The notes under the pieces are model-generated. The model searched no databases, was not told the origin of the DNA, and was given only the letters and a program-made list of their open reading frames with translations. DNA of 64,000 bases. Origin: Rhodobacteraceae bacterium DSL-40. GTDB lineage: Bacteria; Pseudomonadota; Alphaproteobacteria; Rhodobacterales; Rhodobacteraceae. Within the stretch, counting starts at the first letter, position 1, and each line of letters starts with the position of its first letter. The stretch is taken from the NCBI GenBank assembly GCA_003258405.1, contig QKPN01000002.1, forward strand, positions 523,231 through 587,230. Reading direction: 5' to 3'. Shown here in pieces: positions 30,733 to 39,787 of the stretch. Position numbers and translations under genes: made by a program.

Positions 30733-31410
30733 GTGATCGAATTCGAGGAGGCTGCGTTCAGCTACGGGCAGAAGGCGGTCCTGAGGAAGGTCAATCTCGG
30801 GCTCGAGGCGGGAAGCTTCACCTTCCTCGTCGGCCCTTCGGGTTCGGGCAAGACGACACTGCTCCGGCTCTGCTACCACGATCTCGTGCCGACCGGCGGC
30901 ACGATCCGCCACTTCGGCCGCCAGATCCGCGAGAATGCTCGCAACGAGATTGCCGATCTCCGCCGCGCGGTCGGCGTCGTGCACCAGGATTGCAGCTTCA
31001 TCGACCACCTCTCGCTCGTCGAGAACATCGCGCTGCCGCTGCAGGTGAGCGGGATCGACCTCGCCGAGCGGGCGGATGATCTGCGGGCGCTGCTCGACTG
31101 GGTCGATCTCGGCAACCGGGTCGATGCGCTGCCCTCCGAGATGTCCGGGGGCGAGCGCCAGCGGGCGGCGGTGGCGCGGGCGGTGATCCTGAGCCCGGCG
31201 ATGATCCTTGCGGACGAGCCGACCGGCAATGTCGACTGGGACATGGCGATGCGCATTCTCTCGCTCTTCATCGAGCTCAACCGCATGGGCAAGACGATCC
31301 TGATCGCGACCCATGATGTCAATCTGATCCGGGCGGCGCGCACTCGGATCGAGGCCCGGGTCTTCGCGATCGACGGCTATCGCGTCGTGCCGGTGGAGGA
31401 TGCGTTTTGA
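30733..31410 (+). CDS. ftsE: cell division ATP-binding protein FtsE
   Basis: A 225-aa ABC ATPase that pairs with FtsX at the divisome and activates peptidoglycan hydrolases. Walker A is GPSGSGKTT, the signature is MSGGERQRAAVARA, and Walker B is MILADEPTGNVDWDM. I chose GTG at 30733 because AGGAGG stands 5 bases before it and the protein then starts MIEFEEAAFSYG, as FtsE proteins do. The ATG at 30715 would add six residues. Its stop overlaps the ftsX TTG start. Confidence 0.93.
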   Translation: MIEFEEAAFSYGQKAVLRKVNLGLEAGSFTFLVGPSGSGKTTLLRLCYHDLVPTGGTIRHFGRQIRENARNEIADLRRAVGVVHQDCSFIDHLSLVENIALPLQVSGIDLAERADDLRALLDWVDLGNRVDALPSEMSGGERQRAAVARAVILSPAMILADEPTGNVDWDMAMRILSLFIELNRMGKTILIATHDVNLIRAARTRIEARVFAIDGYRVVPVEDAF

Positions 31411-32294
31411 GCGGCCGTTTCCGGCTCCGGGATCGGGCGGCCGACCGGCTGGTGCCGCGCAGGGCGGGCGAGCAGACGCCGCTTGCCGCGGTGACGGCGA
31501 TCCTCGCCTTTCTCGCCGCGCTGGCGCTGGCGCTCGGGCTTGCGGGCGGGCGGCTGGTGGAGAACTGGGGCGGCAAGCTCGCCGGGACGGCAACGCTGCA
31601 GATCGTTGCCGAGGGCGCGGTGGTCGAGCAGGAGGCGCGCGCGGCCCTCGAGACGCTGCGGGCGACCCCCGGCGTGCGGAGTGTGCGCATCGTCGAGCTC
31701 GGCGAGCAACGGGGGCTGCTCGAGCCCTGGCTCGGCACCGAGGCCGATATCGAGAGCCTGCCGCTGCCGCTGCTGATCGACGTGGGCATCGATCCCGGCA
31801 GGCTCAATGTGGGGGCGCTCAACCTTGCGTTGGCGAAGAGCGCGCCGCACGCGGTCTTCGACGACCACGGCAGCCTCAGGAGCGGGCTTGTGACCGCGGC
31901 CGAAGGGGTGCGGATCTTTGCCTTTGCAACGCTTGGAATTCTCGCGGTGGCCTTCGCCGCCGTCTATGTCCTGGCCGCGCGCGCAGCGGCGCTGGCCAAT
32001 GCGCCGATCATCCGAACCCTGCGTCTTGTCGGTGCCCGGGACAGCTTCGTTGCGGCGATCTTCGCCCGACGGCTCGGCTGGCTCGCGCTGGCGGCGGGCG
32101 CGGTCGGCACGGCAGCGGGGCTCGCCCTTCTCTCCATCCTGCCGCGCGAGAGTGCGCAGGGGTTCTATCTGGTCGCGATCGGGCCGGAGGGGCGGGGCTG
32201 GCTGCTGCCGCTGCTTGTGCCGGTCGCGGCGACGCTGCTGGGCTGGGCTGCGACGCGGGCGACGCTCGCCCGTCTGCTCCGCCGCTGGACCTGA
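31407..32294 (+). CDS. ftsX: cell division protein FtsX
   Basis: A 295-aa membrane partner of FtsE. Helix 1 is TAILAFLAALALALGLAGG (about residues 30-50). The extracytoplasmic domain spans about 55-160, and three helices follow (IFAFATLGILAVAFAAVYVL; LGWLALAAGAVGTAAGLAL; GWLLPLLVPVAATLLG). The sequence is poorly conserved, but topology and position beside ftsE are diagnostic. The start is a TTG overlapping the ftsE stop (TTGA), with GGAGGA six bases upstream, implying translational coupling. Confidence 0.9.
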   Translation: MSGRFRLRDRAADRLVPRRAGEQTPLAAVTAILAFLAALALALGLAGGRLVENWGGKLAGTATLQIVAEGAVVEQEARAALETLRATPGVRSVRIVELGEQRGLLEPWLGTEADIESLPLPLLIDVGIDPGRLNVGALNLALAKSAPHAVFDDHGSLRSGLVTAAEGVRIFAFATLGILAVAFAAVYVLAARAAALANAPIIRTLRLVGARDSFVAAIFARRLGWLALAAGAVGTAAGLALLSILPRESAQGFYLVAIGPEGRGWLLPLLVPVAATLLGWAATRATLARLLRRWT

Positions 32295-32310
32295 CAGGCA
32301 AGGAGGCCCG

Positions 32311-33069
32311 ATGCTGATCGTCCGCTCGCTCGTCTTCGATTTCTTGATCTACAGCCTCATGCTGGTGATGGGGATCCTCTGCATGCCGCTGGCGATCTGG
32401 TCGGCAAAGGGCGCCTACTGGTCGGTTCACGCCTATTGCCGCATCGTGCTCTGGCTGCTCGAGCGGATCTGCGGGCTGCGGACGGAGATCCGCGGCGAGG
32501 TGCCGCGCGGCGAGGTCATCATCTGTTCCAAGCACCAGTCCTTCCTCGACATCATCATGATCTGCTCCGTGGTGCCGCGCGCGCGTTTCGTGATGAAGAA
32601 GGAGCTGCGCTGGACGCCGGTTCTCGGCTTCTATGCCATGCGGATGGGCTCGACGCCGGTCGACCGCGGCCAGAAGGCCAAGGCGATGAAGGACATGGTC
32701 GCCCATGCCGAGCGGAGCAACGACGAGCCGGGGCAGCTGGTGATCTATCCCCAGGGCACCCGCGTCGCGCCCGCCGCGCGGCTTCCCTACAAGGTTGGAG
32801 CCGGCGTGCTCTATCAGCGTTTCGGCAACACCTGCATCCCGGCCGCGACGAATGTCGGCGTGTTCTGGGGGCGGCGGAGCCTCAGGAAGCATCCGGGCCT
32901 TGCGGTGCTCGAGTTCCTCGCACCGATTCCGGCGGGCCTGTCGATCCACCGTTTCATGCGCCAGCTCGAGGAGGTGGTGGAGGAAAACTCCGACCGGCTC
33001 ATGCGCGAGGCCGGGTTCGATCCCGGCCCACGGCCCGCGCCGAAGCCGATTGTCTCACGCGACGAGTGA
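32311..33069 (+). CDS. plsC: 1-acyl-sn-glycerol-3-phosphate acyltransferase PlsC
   Basis: A 252-aa inner-membrane acyltransferase that converts lysophosphatidic acid to phosphatidic acid. The first helix is [20 protein letters not shown]. The catalytic HxxxxD box appears as KHQSFLD (near residue 75), and the YPQGTR motif, a variant of EGTR, lies near residue 148. AAGGAGG directly precedes the ATG. It follows ftsX by 16 bp. Its last 15 bases overlap the accA 3' end on the other strand. Confidence 0.9.
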   Translation: MLIVRSLVFDFLIYSLMLVMGILCMPLAIWSAKGAYWSVHAYCRIVLWLLERICGLRTEIRGEVPRGEVIICSKHQSFLDIIMICSVVPRARFVMKKELRWTPVLGFYAMRMGSTPVDRGQKAKAMKDMVAHAERSNDEPGQLVIYPQGTRVAPAARLPYKVGAGVLYQRFGNTCIPAATNVGVFWGRRSLRKHPGLAVLEFLAPIPAGLSIHRFMRQLEEVVEENSDRLMREAGFDPGPRPAPKPIVSRDE

Positions 33070-34014
33070 TTTCGATCCCATGTCGAGATACTTGCGCCGG
33101 CGCGCGGCGCGGCGGCTCTCGCGGTCCATCTGGTCGACCTCGCCGAGCATGCCGCGGATGGCCTCGCCCACGCGCGAGATCGTCTCGTCCTTGTCGCGCT
33201 GCGCTCCGCCCACCGGCTCGAAGATGATCCGGTCGCAGATGCCGAGGGCGAAGAGATCCTGGGCGGTGAGCTTCAGCGCCTCGGCCGCCTCGCGCATCTT
33301 CTCGGCGTCCTTCCAGAGGATCGAGGCGCAGCCTTCCGGCGAGATCACCGAATAGATCGAGTGCTCGAGCATGGCGAGCCGGTCGGCGGTGGCGAAGGCC
33401 ACGGCGCCGCCGGAGCCGCCTTCGCCGATCACCACGGAGACGAGCGGAACGCCGATCGCGAGGCATTTCTCGGTCGACCGCGCGATCGCCTCGGCCTGTC
33501 CGCGCTCCTCGGCGCCCTTGCCGGGATAGGCGCCGGGCGTATCGACCAGCGTTATCACCGGGAGGTTGAAGCGGTCGGCAAGATCCATCAGCCGGATCGC
33601 CTTGCGATAACCCTCGGGCCGCGCCATGCCGAAATTGCGTTCGATGCGGCTCTTGGTGTCGTTGCCCTTTTCGTGGCCGATCACCACCACGGGTCGGTCG
33701 TCGAAGCGGGCGAGACCGCCCATGATCGCCTGATCGTCGGCGAAGTTGCGGTCGCCCGCCAGCGGGGTCCACTCGGTGAAGAGCCCCTCGACATAATCCT
33801 TGCAGTGCGGCCGGTCCGGATGGCGGGCAACCTGACATTTCCGCCAGGGATTGAGGTTCTTGTAGAGCTCGACCAGCAACGCGGCGGCCTTGGCGTCGAG
33901 CGCGAGCGCCTCCTGGTCCACGTCCATCTCGGAATTCGCGCGCGCGAGCGCCCGGAGTTCCTCCGCCTTGCCCTCGATCTCCGCGAGGCCCTTTTCGAAA
34001 TCGAGGTAAGTCAT
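33055..34014 (-). CDS. accA: acetyl-CoA carboxylase carboxyltransferase subunit alpha AccA
   Basis: A 319-aa cytosolic subunit that, with AccD, transfers carboxyl from biotin to acetyl-CoA, the first step in fatty-acid synthesis. Conserved stretches include [19 protein letters not shown] at the start, [35 protein letters not shown], and [19 protein letters not shown]. Length is typical. Its ATG overlaps the stop of a LysR-type regulator gene upstream (ATGA), an unusual coupling. It is convergent with plsC, overlapping by 15 bp. Confidence 0.96.
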   Translation of the reverse strand: MTYLDFEKGLAEIEGKAEELRALARANSEMDVDQEALALDAKAAALLVELYKNLNPWRKCQVARHPDRPHCKDYVEGLFTEWTPLAGDRNFADDQAIMGGLARFDDRPVVVIGHEKGNDTKSRIERNFGMARPEGYRKAIRLMDLADRFNLPVITLVDTPGAYPGKGAEERGQAEAIARSTEKCLAIGVPLVSVVIGEGGSGGAVAFATADRLAMLEHSIYSVISPEGCASILWKDAEKMREAAEALKLTAQDLFALGICDRIIFEPVGGAQRDKDETISRVGEAIRGMLGEVDQMDRESRRAARRRKYLDMGSKSLVA

Positions 34015-34925
34015 CTGCGTTCCTGCTCCGGCACCGCTGTCGTAGCGGGGTTTATGCCCGCCGCTTCCGGGGTTTGCAACTCAAGCGCGGCCTGCACCTG
34101 TTCGGCGAGGAAATCCATCACGAGCCGGACGGCGGGCGCGCGCCTGAGATCGTCGTGTACCAGCATCCAGATCTCGCGCAAGGGCGGCGTCTCTCGCGAC
34201 TGGAGGCGGACGAGGCCGGGGTCGGTCGCGGCAATCACATCGGGCAGCAACGCGACGCCGAGCCCCGCGCGGGCGGCTCCGGCCTGGATCAGGCTGTCAT
34301 CGCTCCGAAACGCCACCGGGCGGCCCGCAAGGCGGGCCTCGAACCAGCGGAATTGCGGCAGGCTCGCCTGCGCCGAATCGCCGGCGATCAGGGTCCAGCC
34401 GGTTTCGTCGGGCGGCGTGCCTGGCGCGCCGTAGAAGCCGAAGGCGAGATCGCCAAGCTTGCGGGCGATGAGCCCGGTTTGCTTTGGCCGGGAGAGGCGG
34501 AGCGCGAGATCGGCCTCGCGCCGGTCGAGATCCGCCGCGCCGATCTGGCCACAGAGGGTCACGACGATCTCCGGCTGGCGGGCCCGCAGCAGGGAAAGGC
34601 GCGGCGCTATGACACAGGCCGCGAGCGCCGGGGGTGCGCTTACCCGCACGGGCGCCGCCGGCCCGGAACGGGCGCCTTGTGCTGCGCGCAGCACCGCAAA
34701 GGCTGCGTCCTCCGCACCCTCGGCGAGCTCCGCGATCTCGGCGCCCGCCTCTGTCAGGACGACGCTGCGCGGCAGGCGGTCCACAAGGCGCAGGCCGAGC
34801 GCGGCTTCGAGCGCGCTCACCCGCCGCGCGACGGTCGTGTGATCGACGCCGAGGGCGCGGGCGGCGGCGGAAAAGCTCCCCTGCTGCGCAAGCGTGCGGA
34901 AGTGGTGGAGGTCTTCCCAGTTCAT
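34011..34925 (-). CDS. LysR-type transcriptional regulator
   Basis: A 304-aa regulator: an N-terminal winged HTH ([22 protein letters not shown], recognition helix in [14 protein letters not shown]) and a C-terminal effector-binding domain (about residues 90-295). Start at the ATG at 34925 (MNWEDLHHF). An alternative ATG at 34943 would add six residues; neither has a strong ribosome binding site. It is divergent from the quinone oxidoreductase gene (95 bp between starts), the usual LysR-target arrangement. It also overlaps accA by 4 bp downstream. Confidence 0.87.
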   Translation of the reverse strand: MNWEDLHHFRTLAQQGSFSAAARALGVDHTTVARRVSALEAALGLRLVDRLPRSVVLTEAGAEIAELAEGAEDAAFAVLRAAQGARSGPAAPVRVSAPPALAACVIAPRLSLLRARQPEIVVTLCGQIGAADLDRREADLALRLSRPKQTGLIARKLGDLAFGFYGAPGTPPDETGWTLIAGDSAQASLPQFRWFEARLAGRPVAFRSDDSLIQAGAARAGLGVALLPDVIAATDPGLVRLQSRETPPLREIWMLVHDDLRRAPAVRLVMDFLAEQVQAALELQTPEAAGINPATTAVPEQERR

Positions 34926-35020
34926 ATGTGCATTTCCACTCATGAGATGGGCAGATTTCTGGAATTCTGCAGGACCTGCAAGCGTTCTAGGTCTGGCGGA
35001 AACCGCAAGAGGAGAAACGC

Positions 35021-35983
35021 ATGGCACGTGTTCTGGAATTCGAGAGCTTCGGGGCGGGCGCGCCGCTTTTTCTGCGTGACAGGCGCGACGGCCCGCTCGG
35101 GCCGGGACTGGTGCGGGTGCGGCAGAGCGCCATCGGGGTGAATTTCGTCGACATCTATCAGCGCAATGGCCTCTATCCGCTCGGGCCTGTCCCTGGCGTG
35201 GAGGCGGCGGGGATCGTCGAGGGGGTGGCATCGGATGTCGAGGGCTTCGCACCGGGCATGCGCGTGGCCTACGCCGGACCTCCGGCGGGCAGCTATGCGG
35301 AGCTCCGCGATCTCCCGGCTGCGCGGCTTGTGGCTGTTCCCGACGGGCTGGATGAGCGGCAGCTGGCGGGATCGTTCCTGCGGGGACTGACGGCCGGCCT
35401 GTTGCTTGACCGCGTCCTGCCGGATGTCGGCGGGAAGCCCGTGCTGGTTCACGCAGCGGCCGGTGGGCTCGGTCTCATCCTGGTGCAGTGGCTGAAGCGG
35501 CGCGGCGCGACGGTGATCGGAACGGTCGGCAGCCCGGCCAAGGCCGAGCTGGCGCGCACCCGGGGTCTCGACCACGCGATCCTCTATCGCGACGACGATT
35601 TTCGCGAGGGCGTGCGGGAGATCACCGGGGGCGTAGGCGTCGTCGCGGCGATCGATGGCATCGGCGGAGAGACGCTGCTCCGGAGCCTCGAGGCGCTCGC
35701 GCCCTTCGGTACTGCGGCGAGCCTCGGGCAGGTGAGCGGCGGCCTGCCGGCAATAGACCCCGCCCTGCTTGTGAACCGCTTTCTCGTCCGGCCGAGCATA
35801 CTCGCGTTCCTCGCAGACGAGACACGCTTCCGCCCGGCGGCCGAAGCCTGGTTCGCGGCGCTTCAGGACGGGCTCTGCATCGAGGGCGGTCACAGTTATC
35901 CCTTCACGGAAGCGGCGCACGCCCTTGACGACATGGAGGCGGGCCACACCAGTGGTCCGGTGCGGCTGCTGGTGGAGGGCTGA
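35021..35983 (+). CDS. qor: zinc-independent quinone oxidoreductase (Qor-like)
   Basis: A 320-aa NADPH-dependent medium-chain reductase. The family features are [17 protein letters not shown] (the Qor signature), the N-terminal GroES-like fold, and the nucleotide-binding loop [16 protein letters not shown] near residue 150. The zinc-ligand cysteines of alcohol dehydrogenases are absent. It probably reduces quinones or related electrophiles. AGAGGAG precedes the ATG. The divergent LysR gene is a likely regulator. The 3' end is overlapped on the opposite strand by the YjhX-like gene. Confidence 0.9.
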   Translation: MARVLEFESFGAGAPLFLRDRRDGPLGPGLVRVRQSAIGVNFVDIYQRNGLYPLGPVPGVEAAGIVEGVASDVEGFAPGMRVAYAGPPAGSYAELRDLPAARLVAVPDGLDERQLAGSFLRGLTAGLLLDRVLPDVGGKPVLVHAAAGGLGLILVQWLKRRGATVIGTVGSPAKAELARTRGLDHAILYRDDDFREGVREITGGVGVVAAIDGIGGETLLRSLEALAPFGTAASLGQVSGGLPAIDPALLVNRFLVRPSILAFLADETRFRPAAEAWFAALQDGLCIEGGHSYPFTEAAHALDDMEAGHTSGPVRLLVEG

Positions 35984-36252
35984 GCTGTCCCGCGCTCAGC
36001 GGTTGTGGCCTGCGCGCGCACGACGTCGAGGCCTCGCCGTGAAATCCGGTAGGGTCCGCCGCCGCGAGAGGCGATGAGCTGCTTGCGGCGGAGGCGGGCG
36101 AAGACGTCGAGTGTGCAGTCCGAGAGGATTGCGCCATCGCGGGTGACACAGAGGATGCTGGTGATCTTGCGGCCGTCGCCGCGTTCATGACGGACGGAGC
36201 CGCCCTGCGCGAGCGCGTGCAGAACGCGCTGTTCGGGTCTGGAGATGTTCAC
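35896..36252 (-). CDS. YjhX-like protein (UPF0386, proposed toxin family) with C-terminal extension
   Basis: A 118-aa frame. From the GTG at 36252 it reads [18 protein letters not shown], then [19 protein letters not shown] and [17 protein letters not shown], which matches YjhX along its whole usual length of about 85 aa. YjhX has been proposed as a toxin in the yjhX-yjhQ pair. Here no GNAT-type partner is adjacent. The frame continues about 35 residues beyond the conserved part before a stop, and that tail lies antisense to the qor 3' end. The frame is also open upstream to 36318. The family match is clear; toxicity is uncertain. Confidence 0.75.
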   Translation of the reverse strand: MNISRPEQRVLHALAQGGSVRHERGDGRKITSILCVTRDGAILSDCTLDVFARLRRKQLIASRGGGPYRISRRGLDVVRAQATTAERGTAQPSTSSRTGPLVWPASMSSRACAASVKG

Positions 36253-36477
36253 TGGAAAGATCCGAGGCAAATGGGCTTGGTTCAGCGCCGCCATCTGACG
36301 GTCGCTGCGGGGTGTCACTCGGTCCTTCGCGCAGGCGAAGGACGGCGATCACACAAGCTCGGACATCCACTCTCCATCGGGGGGATGCATGGCGCATCCC
36401 GGAAACGAAATCAGATATAGGAATGCAGGCGATTCGGGGCAAGGCGCAGGAAGGCGCCCCGCCCCGGCGCAGAAGGG

Positions 36478-37452
36478 TCAGCCGCCGATCATCTCGGCCT
36501 GTTTCACGATCACCTGGGCCTGGCGGACCGAGGCGATGTCGACGAGGCGGCCCTTGTAGACGGCGGCGCCCTGTCCCTTCGCTTCGGCTTCCTTCATCGC
36601 GGCAAGGATCTCGCGGGCCTCCGTCACGGCCTTTTCCGAAGGGGTGAAGACATCGTTGGCGAGTGCCACCTGCTTCGGATGGATCGCCCATTTGCCGACC
36701 ATGCCCATGGTTGCGGAACGGCGGGCCTGGGCGATGTAGCCGTCCTCGTCGGAGAAATCGCCGAACGGTCCGTCGACCGGCAGGATGCCATGCGTGCGGC
36801 AGGCCGATACGATGGCCGCGACCACGCCATGCCAGGGATCGCCGTAGACCGGCGCGCGCGGGCCCTCGGCATCCTTCGGCGGCAGCATGTAGTAGTTTTC
36901 CTGCGTGCCGCCGATGCCGGTCGTCGCCATGCCCATGGAGGCGGCGAAATCGGCCGCGCCGAGGCTCATCGCCTGCATGCGGGGGCTCGAGGCCGCGATT
37001 TCCTCGGCATGGGCGAAGCCTGCGGCGGTCTCGATGATGACCTCGAAACCCACCTTCTTCTGGCGGCCCTTCGCCCACTCGATGGCGGAGCAGAGCGCGT
37101 CCACCGCGTAGATGTCCTTGGCGTTGCCGGCCTTGGGGATCATGAACAGGTCGATGCGGTCACCCGCCTGCTCCAGCACCTCGACCACGTCGCGATACCA
37201 GAACTCGGTGTCGAGCCCGTTGATGCGCACCGAGAGGGTCTTGGTGCCCCAGTCGATCTCGTTGATTGCCCTGATGATGTTCTGCCGTGCCGCGGGCTTG
37301 TCGGCGGGAGAGACACTGTCCTCGAGGTCGAGATTGATCACATCCGCCGCCGATGCCGCCATCTTGGCGAAGAGCTCTGGCCGGGATCCGGGGCCGAAGA
37401 GCTGGCAGCGGTTCGGGCGGGCAGGCGGGCTCGGCGGAATGGTGAAGCTCAT
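36478..37452 (-). CDS. mcl1: L-malyl-CoA/beta-methylmalyl-CoA lyase Mcl1
   Basis: A 324-aa enzyme of the CitE-like superfamily. Recognisable parts are ARPNRCQLFGPGSRPELFAK, INLDLEDSVSPADKPAAR, the VRINGLDTEFWYRDV stretch, and MGMVGKWAIHPKQVALAN. This is the Rhodobacter-type Mcl1, which cleaves beta-methylmalyl-CoA to glyoxylate and propionyl-CoA and condenses glyoxylate with acetyl-CoA. It is part of the ethylmalonyl-CoA pathway, which replaces the glyoxylate shunt. Start at the ATG at 37452, with GAGGA nine bases upstream; an in-frame ATG at 37473 is less likely. Confidence 0.94.
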   Translation of the reverse strand: MSFTIPPSPPARPNRCQLFGPGSRPELFAKMAASAADVINLDLEDSVSPADKPAARQNIIRAINEIDWGTKTLSVRINGLDTEFWYRDVVEVLEQAGDRIDLFMIPKAGNAKDIYAVDALCSAIEWAKGRQKKVGFEVIIETAAGFAHAEEIAASSPRMQAMSLGAADFAASMGMATTGIGGTQENYYMLPPKDAEGPRAPVYGDPWHGVVAAIVSACRTHGILPVDGPFGDFSDEDGYIAQARRSATMGMVGKWAIHPKQVALANDVFTPSEKAVTEAREILAAMKEAEAKGQGAAVYKGRLVDIASVRQAQVIVKQAEMIGG

Positions 37453-37499
37453 GGCAGCGCGGTCCTCGTGCAAGCATGTTACGGAAATTACCGGCGCGG

Positions 37500-37528
37500 T
37501 GATAGGATATTACCCGAGCTCGCGTCAA
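37500..37528 (-). promoter_or_regulatory. candidate promoter of mcl1
   Basis: On the minus strand TTGACG (37523-37528) is followed after 17 bp by CTATCA (37500-37505), 47 bp upstream of the mcl1 start. Shifting by one base gives TATCAC with an 18-bp spacer. Visual prediction only. Confidence 0.4.
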
Positions 37529-37698
37529 ATGCATTTGGGGCTGGTGGGCGAGTGCAGGTGCGGCTGCCCGAAAAATCGCGGCATTGCGCTCATTTTCCGG
37601 GCGGATGCGACGCGCTTTGCGCAGGTGCAACCTTTTGAAACTTGTCTGGCGCGGCGGCAGGCCGTATGTCGGGAGGCGGTCGGAGAAGGAGATCGCGC

Positions 37699-38691
37699 AT
37701 GCCGAGTCCCACACCCATCGTCACCATCTTCGGCGGATCCGGATTCATCGGCCGCTACGTCACCCAACGGATGGCGCGCGCCGGATGGCGGGTGCGCGTG
37801 GCCGTACGCCGGCCGAATGAGGCGCTGTTCGTGCGCCCCTACGGTGCGGTGGGCCAGGTCGAGCCGGTTCAGGCCAATATCCGCGACGAGATCTCGACGC
37901 GCGCGGCGATCCGGGGGGCCGATGCGGTCGTCAACTGCGTCGGAATTCTGGCGGAGAGCGGTCGGCAGAGCTTCGAGGCTGTCGTCGCCGAGGGTGCGGG
38001 GCTGATCGCGCGCCTTGCGGCCGAGGAAGGCGTCGGGCGGCTCGTCCACATTTCCGCGATCGGTGCGGACCCGGCGAGCGAGAGCGGCTATGCTCGCGCC
38101 AAGGCCGCGGGTGAGGCGCTGGTGCAGACGGCTTTCGCCGATGCGATCATTCTGCGCCCCTCTGTCATTTTCGGCACCGAGGACGAGTTCTTCAACCGCT
38201 TCGGCAACATGGCCCGGATGAGCCCTGTCCTGCCGCTTGTCGGGCCGGACACGAAATTCCAGCCGGTCTATGTCGATGATGTGGCGGCCGCAGCGGCGAA
38301 GGCGGCGATGGGCGAGGTCGCGCCGGGGATCTACGAGCTTGGCGGGCCGGATGTCGCGACTTTCCGGGAGTTGATGCAGAAGCTTCTCGATGTCATCGAG
38401 CGGCGTCGGGCGCTGATCGCGCTGCCTTTCGGTTTCGCGCGGCTTCAGGGCCGCATTCTCGATACGCTGCAGAGCCTGAGCTTCGGGCTTTTCACCAACA
38501 CGGTGCTGACGGCCGATCAGGTCGAGTTGCTCAAGCGTGACAATGTCGTGTCGGAGGGGGCGAAGGCGTTCGGCGAGCTCGGTATCAGCCCGACGCCGAT
38601 GGATGCGGTGCTCGAGGGCTACCTCTATTCCTTCCGGCCGCATGGCCAGTATGACGCGATCACCGCGTCGGCGGCAAACCTGCGTCAGTAG
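37699..38691 (+). CDS. complex I NDUFA9-like NAD(P)-binding protein
   Basis: A 330-aa atypical short-chain dehydrogenase. The Rossmann motif is IVTIFGGSGFIGRYVTQRM (residues 7-25). Other matches to the NDUFA9 subfamily are VNCVGILAESGRQSFEAV, LVHISAIGADPASESGYARAK, and ILRPSVIFGTEDEFFNRF. In mitochondria NDUFA9 is an accessory complex I subunit; bacterial relatives may bind NADPH without a proven role in complex I. Start at the ATG with AAGGAG ten bases upstream. It is convergent with uppP. Confidence 0.88.
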   Translation: MPSPTPIVTIFGGSGFIGRYVTQRMARAGWRVRVAVRRPNEALFVRPYGAVGQVEPVQANIRDEISTRAAIRGADAVVNCVGILAESGRQSFEAVVAEGAGLIARLAAEEGVGRLVHISAIGADPASESGYARAKAAGEALVQTAFADAIILRPSVIFGTEDEFFNRFGNMARMSPVLPLVGPDTKFQPVYVDDVAAAAAKAAMGEVAPGIYELGGPDVATFRELMQKLLDVIERRRALIALPFGFARLQGRILDTLQSLSFGLFTNTVLTADQVELLKRDNVVSEGAKAFGELGISPTPMDAVLEGYLYSFRPHGQYDAITASAANLRQ

Positions 38692-38703
38692 TTCGGGAAA
38701 GCC

Positions 38704-38727
38704 CCGGCACCTGGATGCGGGTGCCGG
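38704..38727. terminator. hairpin between the convergent NDUFA9-like gene and uppP
   Basis: A perfect 8-bp stem (CCGGCACC/GGTGCCGG) with an 8-nt loop, 12 bp after one stop and 14 bp after the other. There is no U-run on either strand. It probably serves both convergent transcripts as a barrier or weak terminator. Confidence 0.45.
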
Positions 38728-38741
38728 CTGGCGTTCGGGCC

Positions 38742-39545
38742 TTACCTGTAGGCGATCGCCAGCAGGAAGAGGCCGAGCACGACGCGGTAGATCACGTAGG
38801 GCGTATAGCTCACGCTCCGCAGCAGGCGCATCATCAGCGACAGCGCGAGATAGGCCGCGGCGAAGGCAAGCACGGCGCCGATCGCGCCGTCACGCAGTGT
38901 CTGCCAGTCGGCCTGGCCGATCACGTCGAGCCCGAGCAGGGTGCCGGAGGCGATGATCGTCGGGATCGACATCAGCATCGAGATCCGGGCGCCGTCTTCG
39001 CGTTTGTAGCCGAGCAGGCGGCTTGCGGTGATCGTCGCGCCCGAGCGGGACGTGCCCGGAATGAGTGCAAGCGCCTGCCAGAACCCCATGATCATCGCAT
39101 CGCGAAGGTTCCATTCGGGCGCCTTGCGCTCGACCGGGCCCTTCTGGTCGGCCCAGTAGAGCACGATGCCGAAGAGGAGCATGGTCCAGCCGATTACCGC
39201 GACGGAGCGCATCGCGTCGGCAAGGCCGGTCATCTGAAGAATGAAGCCGACAACGACCACGGGAACCGTGGAGATCGCGAGCAGCAGGAGAAGCCGCGCG
39301 TCCGGTGTGGCGAAGCGCCGGCCGAGCACGTCACCCGCGCCATGCACCATGCGCGCCACATCCGCACGGAAGAAGGCCATCACGGCGCCGAGGGTGCCGA
39401 CATGAACGGCGACGTCGAGCGCAAGTCCCTGATCCGCCTCACCAAGCAGATGCGGCAGGAGGATCAGATGGCCGGAAGAAGAAATCGGAAGAAACTCGGT
39501 GATACCCTGTACTATGGCCAGGATCGCAAGCTGGAACAGCGACAT
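38742..39545 (-). CDS. uppP: undecaprenyl-diphosphatase UppP/BacA
   Basis: A 267-aa inner-membrane phosphatase that recycles undecaprenyl pyrophosphate to the monophosphate carrier for peptidoglycan and O-antigen. The signature motifs are QGITEFLPISSSGHLIL (residues 13-30) and ALIPGTSRSGATIT (near residue 160), which together form the active site. Eight membrane helices are expected. It diverges from gltD with a 242-bp gap. Confidence 0.95.
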   Translation of the reverse strand: MSLFQLAILAIVQGITEFLPISSSGHLILLPHLLGEADQGLALDVAVHVGTLGAVMAFFRADVARMVHGAGDVLGRRFATPDARLLLLLAISTVPVVVVGFILQMTGLADAMRSVAVIGWTMLLFGIVLYWADQKGPVERKAPEWNLRDAMIMGFWQALALIPGTSRSGATITASRLLGYKREDGARISMLMSIPTIIASGTLLGLDVIGQADWQTLRDGAIGAVLAFAAAYLALSLMMRLLRSVSYTPYVIYRVVLGLFLLAIAYR

Positions 39546-39620
39546 TTACCTACTACCCGAAGTGCGAATCGACTTGCCCGTAACGTAGCGTGTGCAGGCG
39601 CGAAGGGTAAGCGGCGAGTT

Positions 39621-39649
39621 AATGGGTCCGGTATCGGACCCATTTTTTT
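39621..39649 (+). terminator. strong intrinsic terminator upstream of gltD
   Basis: A perfect 10-bp stem AATGGGTCCG/CGGACCCATT with a GTAT loop, followed directly by a run of T (39643-39649). The T-run is on the plus strand only. No plus-strand gene lies immediately upstream: uppP is on the opposite strand. The terminator therefore closes an unannotated plus-strand transcript, or read-through from 38.7 kb. Confidence 0.8.
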
Positions 39650-39695
39650 GCCGAGCGGCGCAGAAAGCCGCTCAAATGTCATGTGATTTCGAAAT

Positions 39696-39724
39696 TTGGT
39701 CAGTGCTTTTGACTTTTATATGCT
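39696..39724 (+). promoter_or_regulatory. candidate promoter of gltD
   Basis: TTGGTC (39696-39701) and TATGCT (39719-39724) are 17 bp apart in an AT-rich stretch 64 bp before the gltD start and downstream of the intrinsic terminator. Each hexamer matches its consensus at four of six positions. Confidence 0.4.
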
Positions 39725-39787
39725 CAAGCTTTGGTTTACGTCTATGCATCGGAAAAGGTCACTGGCCAGTGAAGTCGGGGGAAAGCG

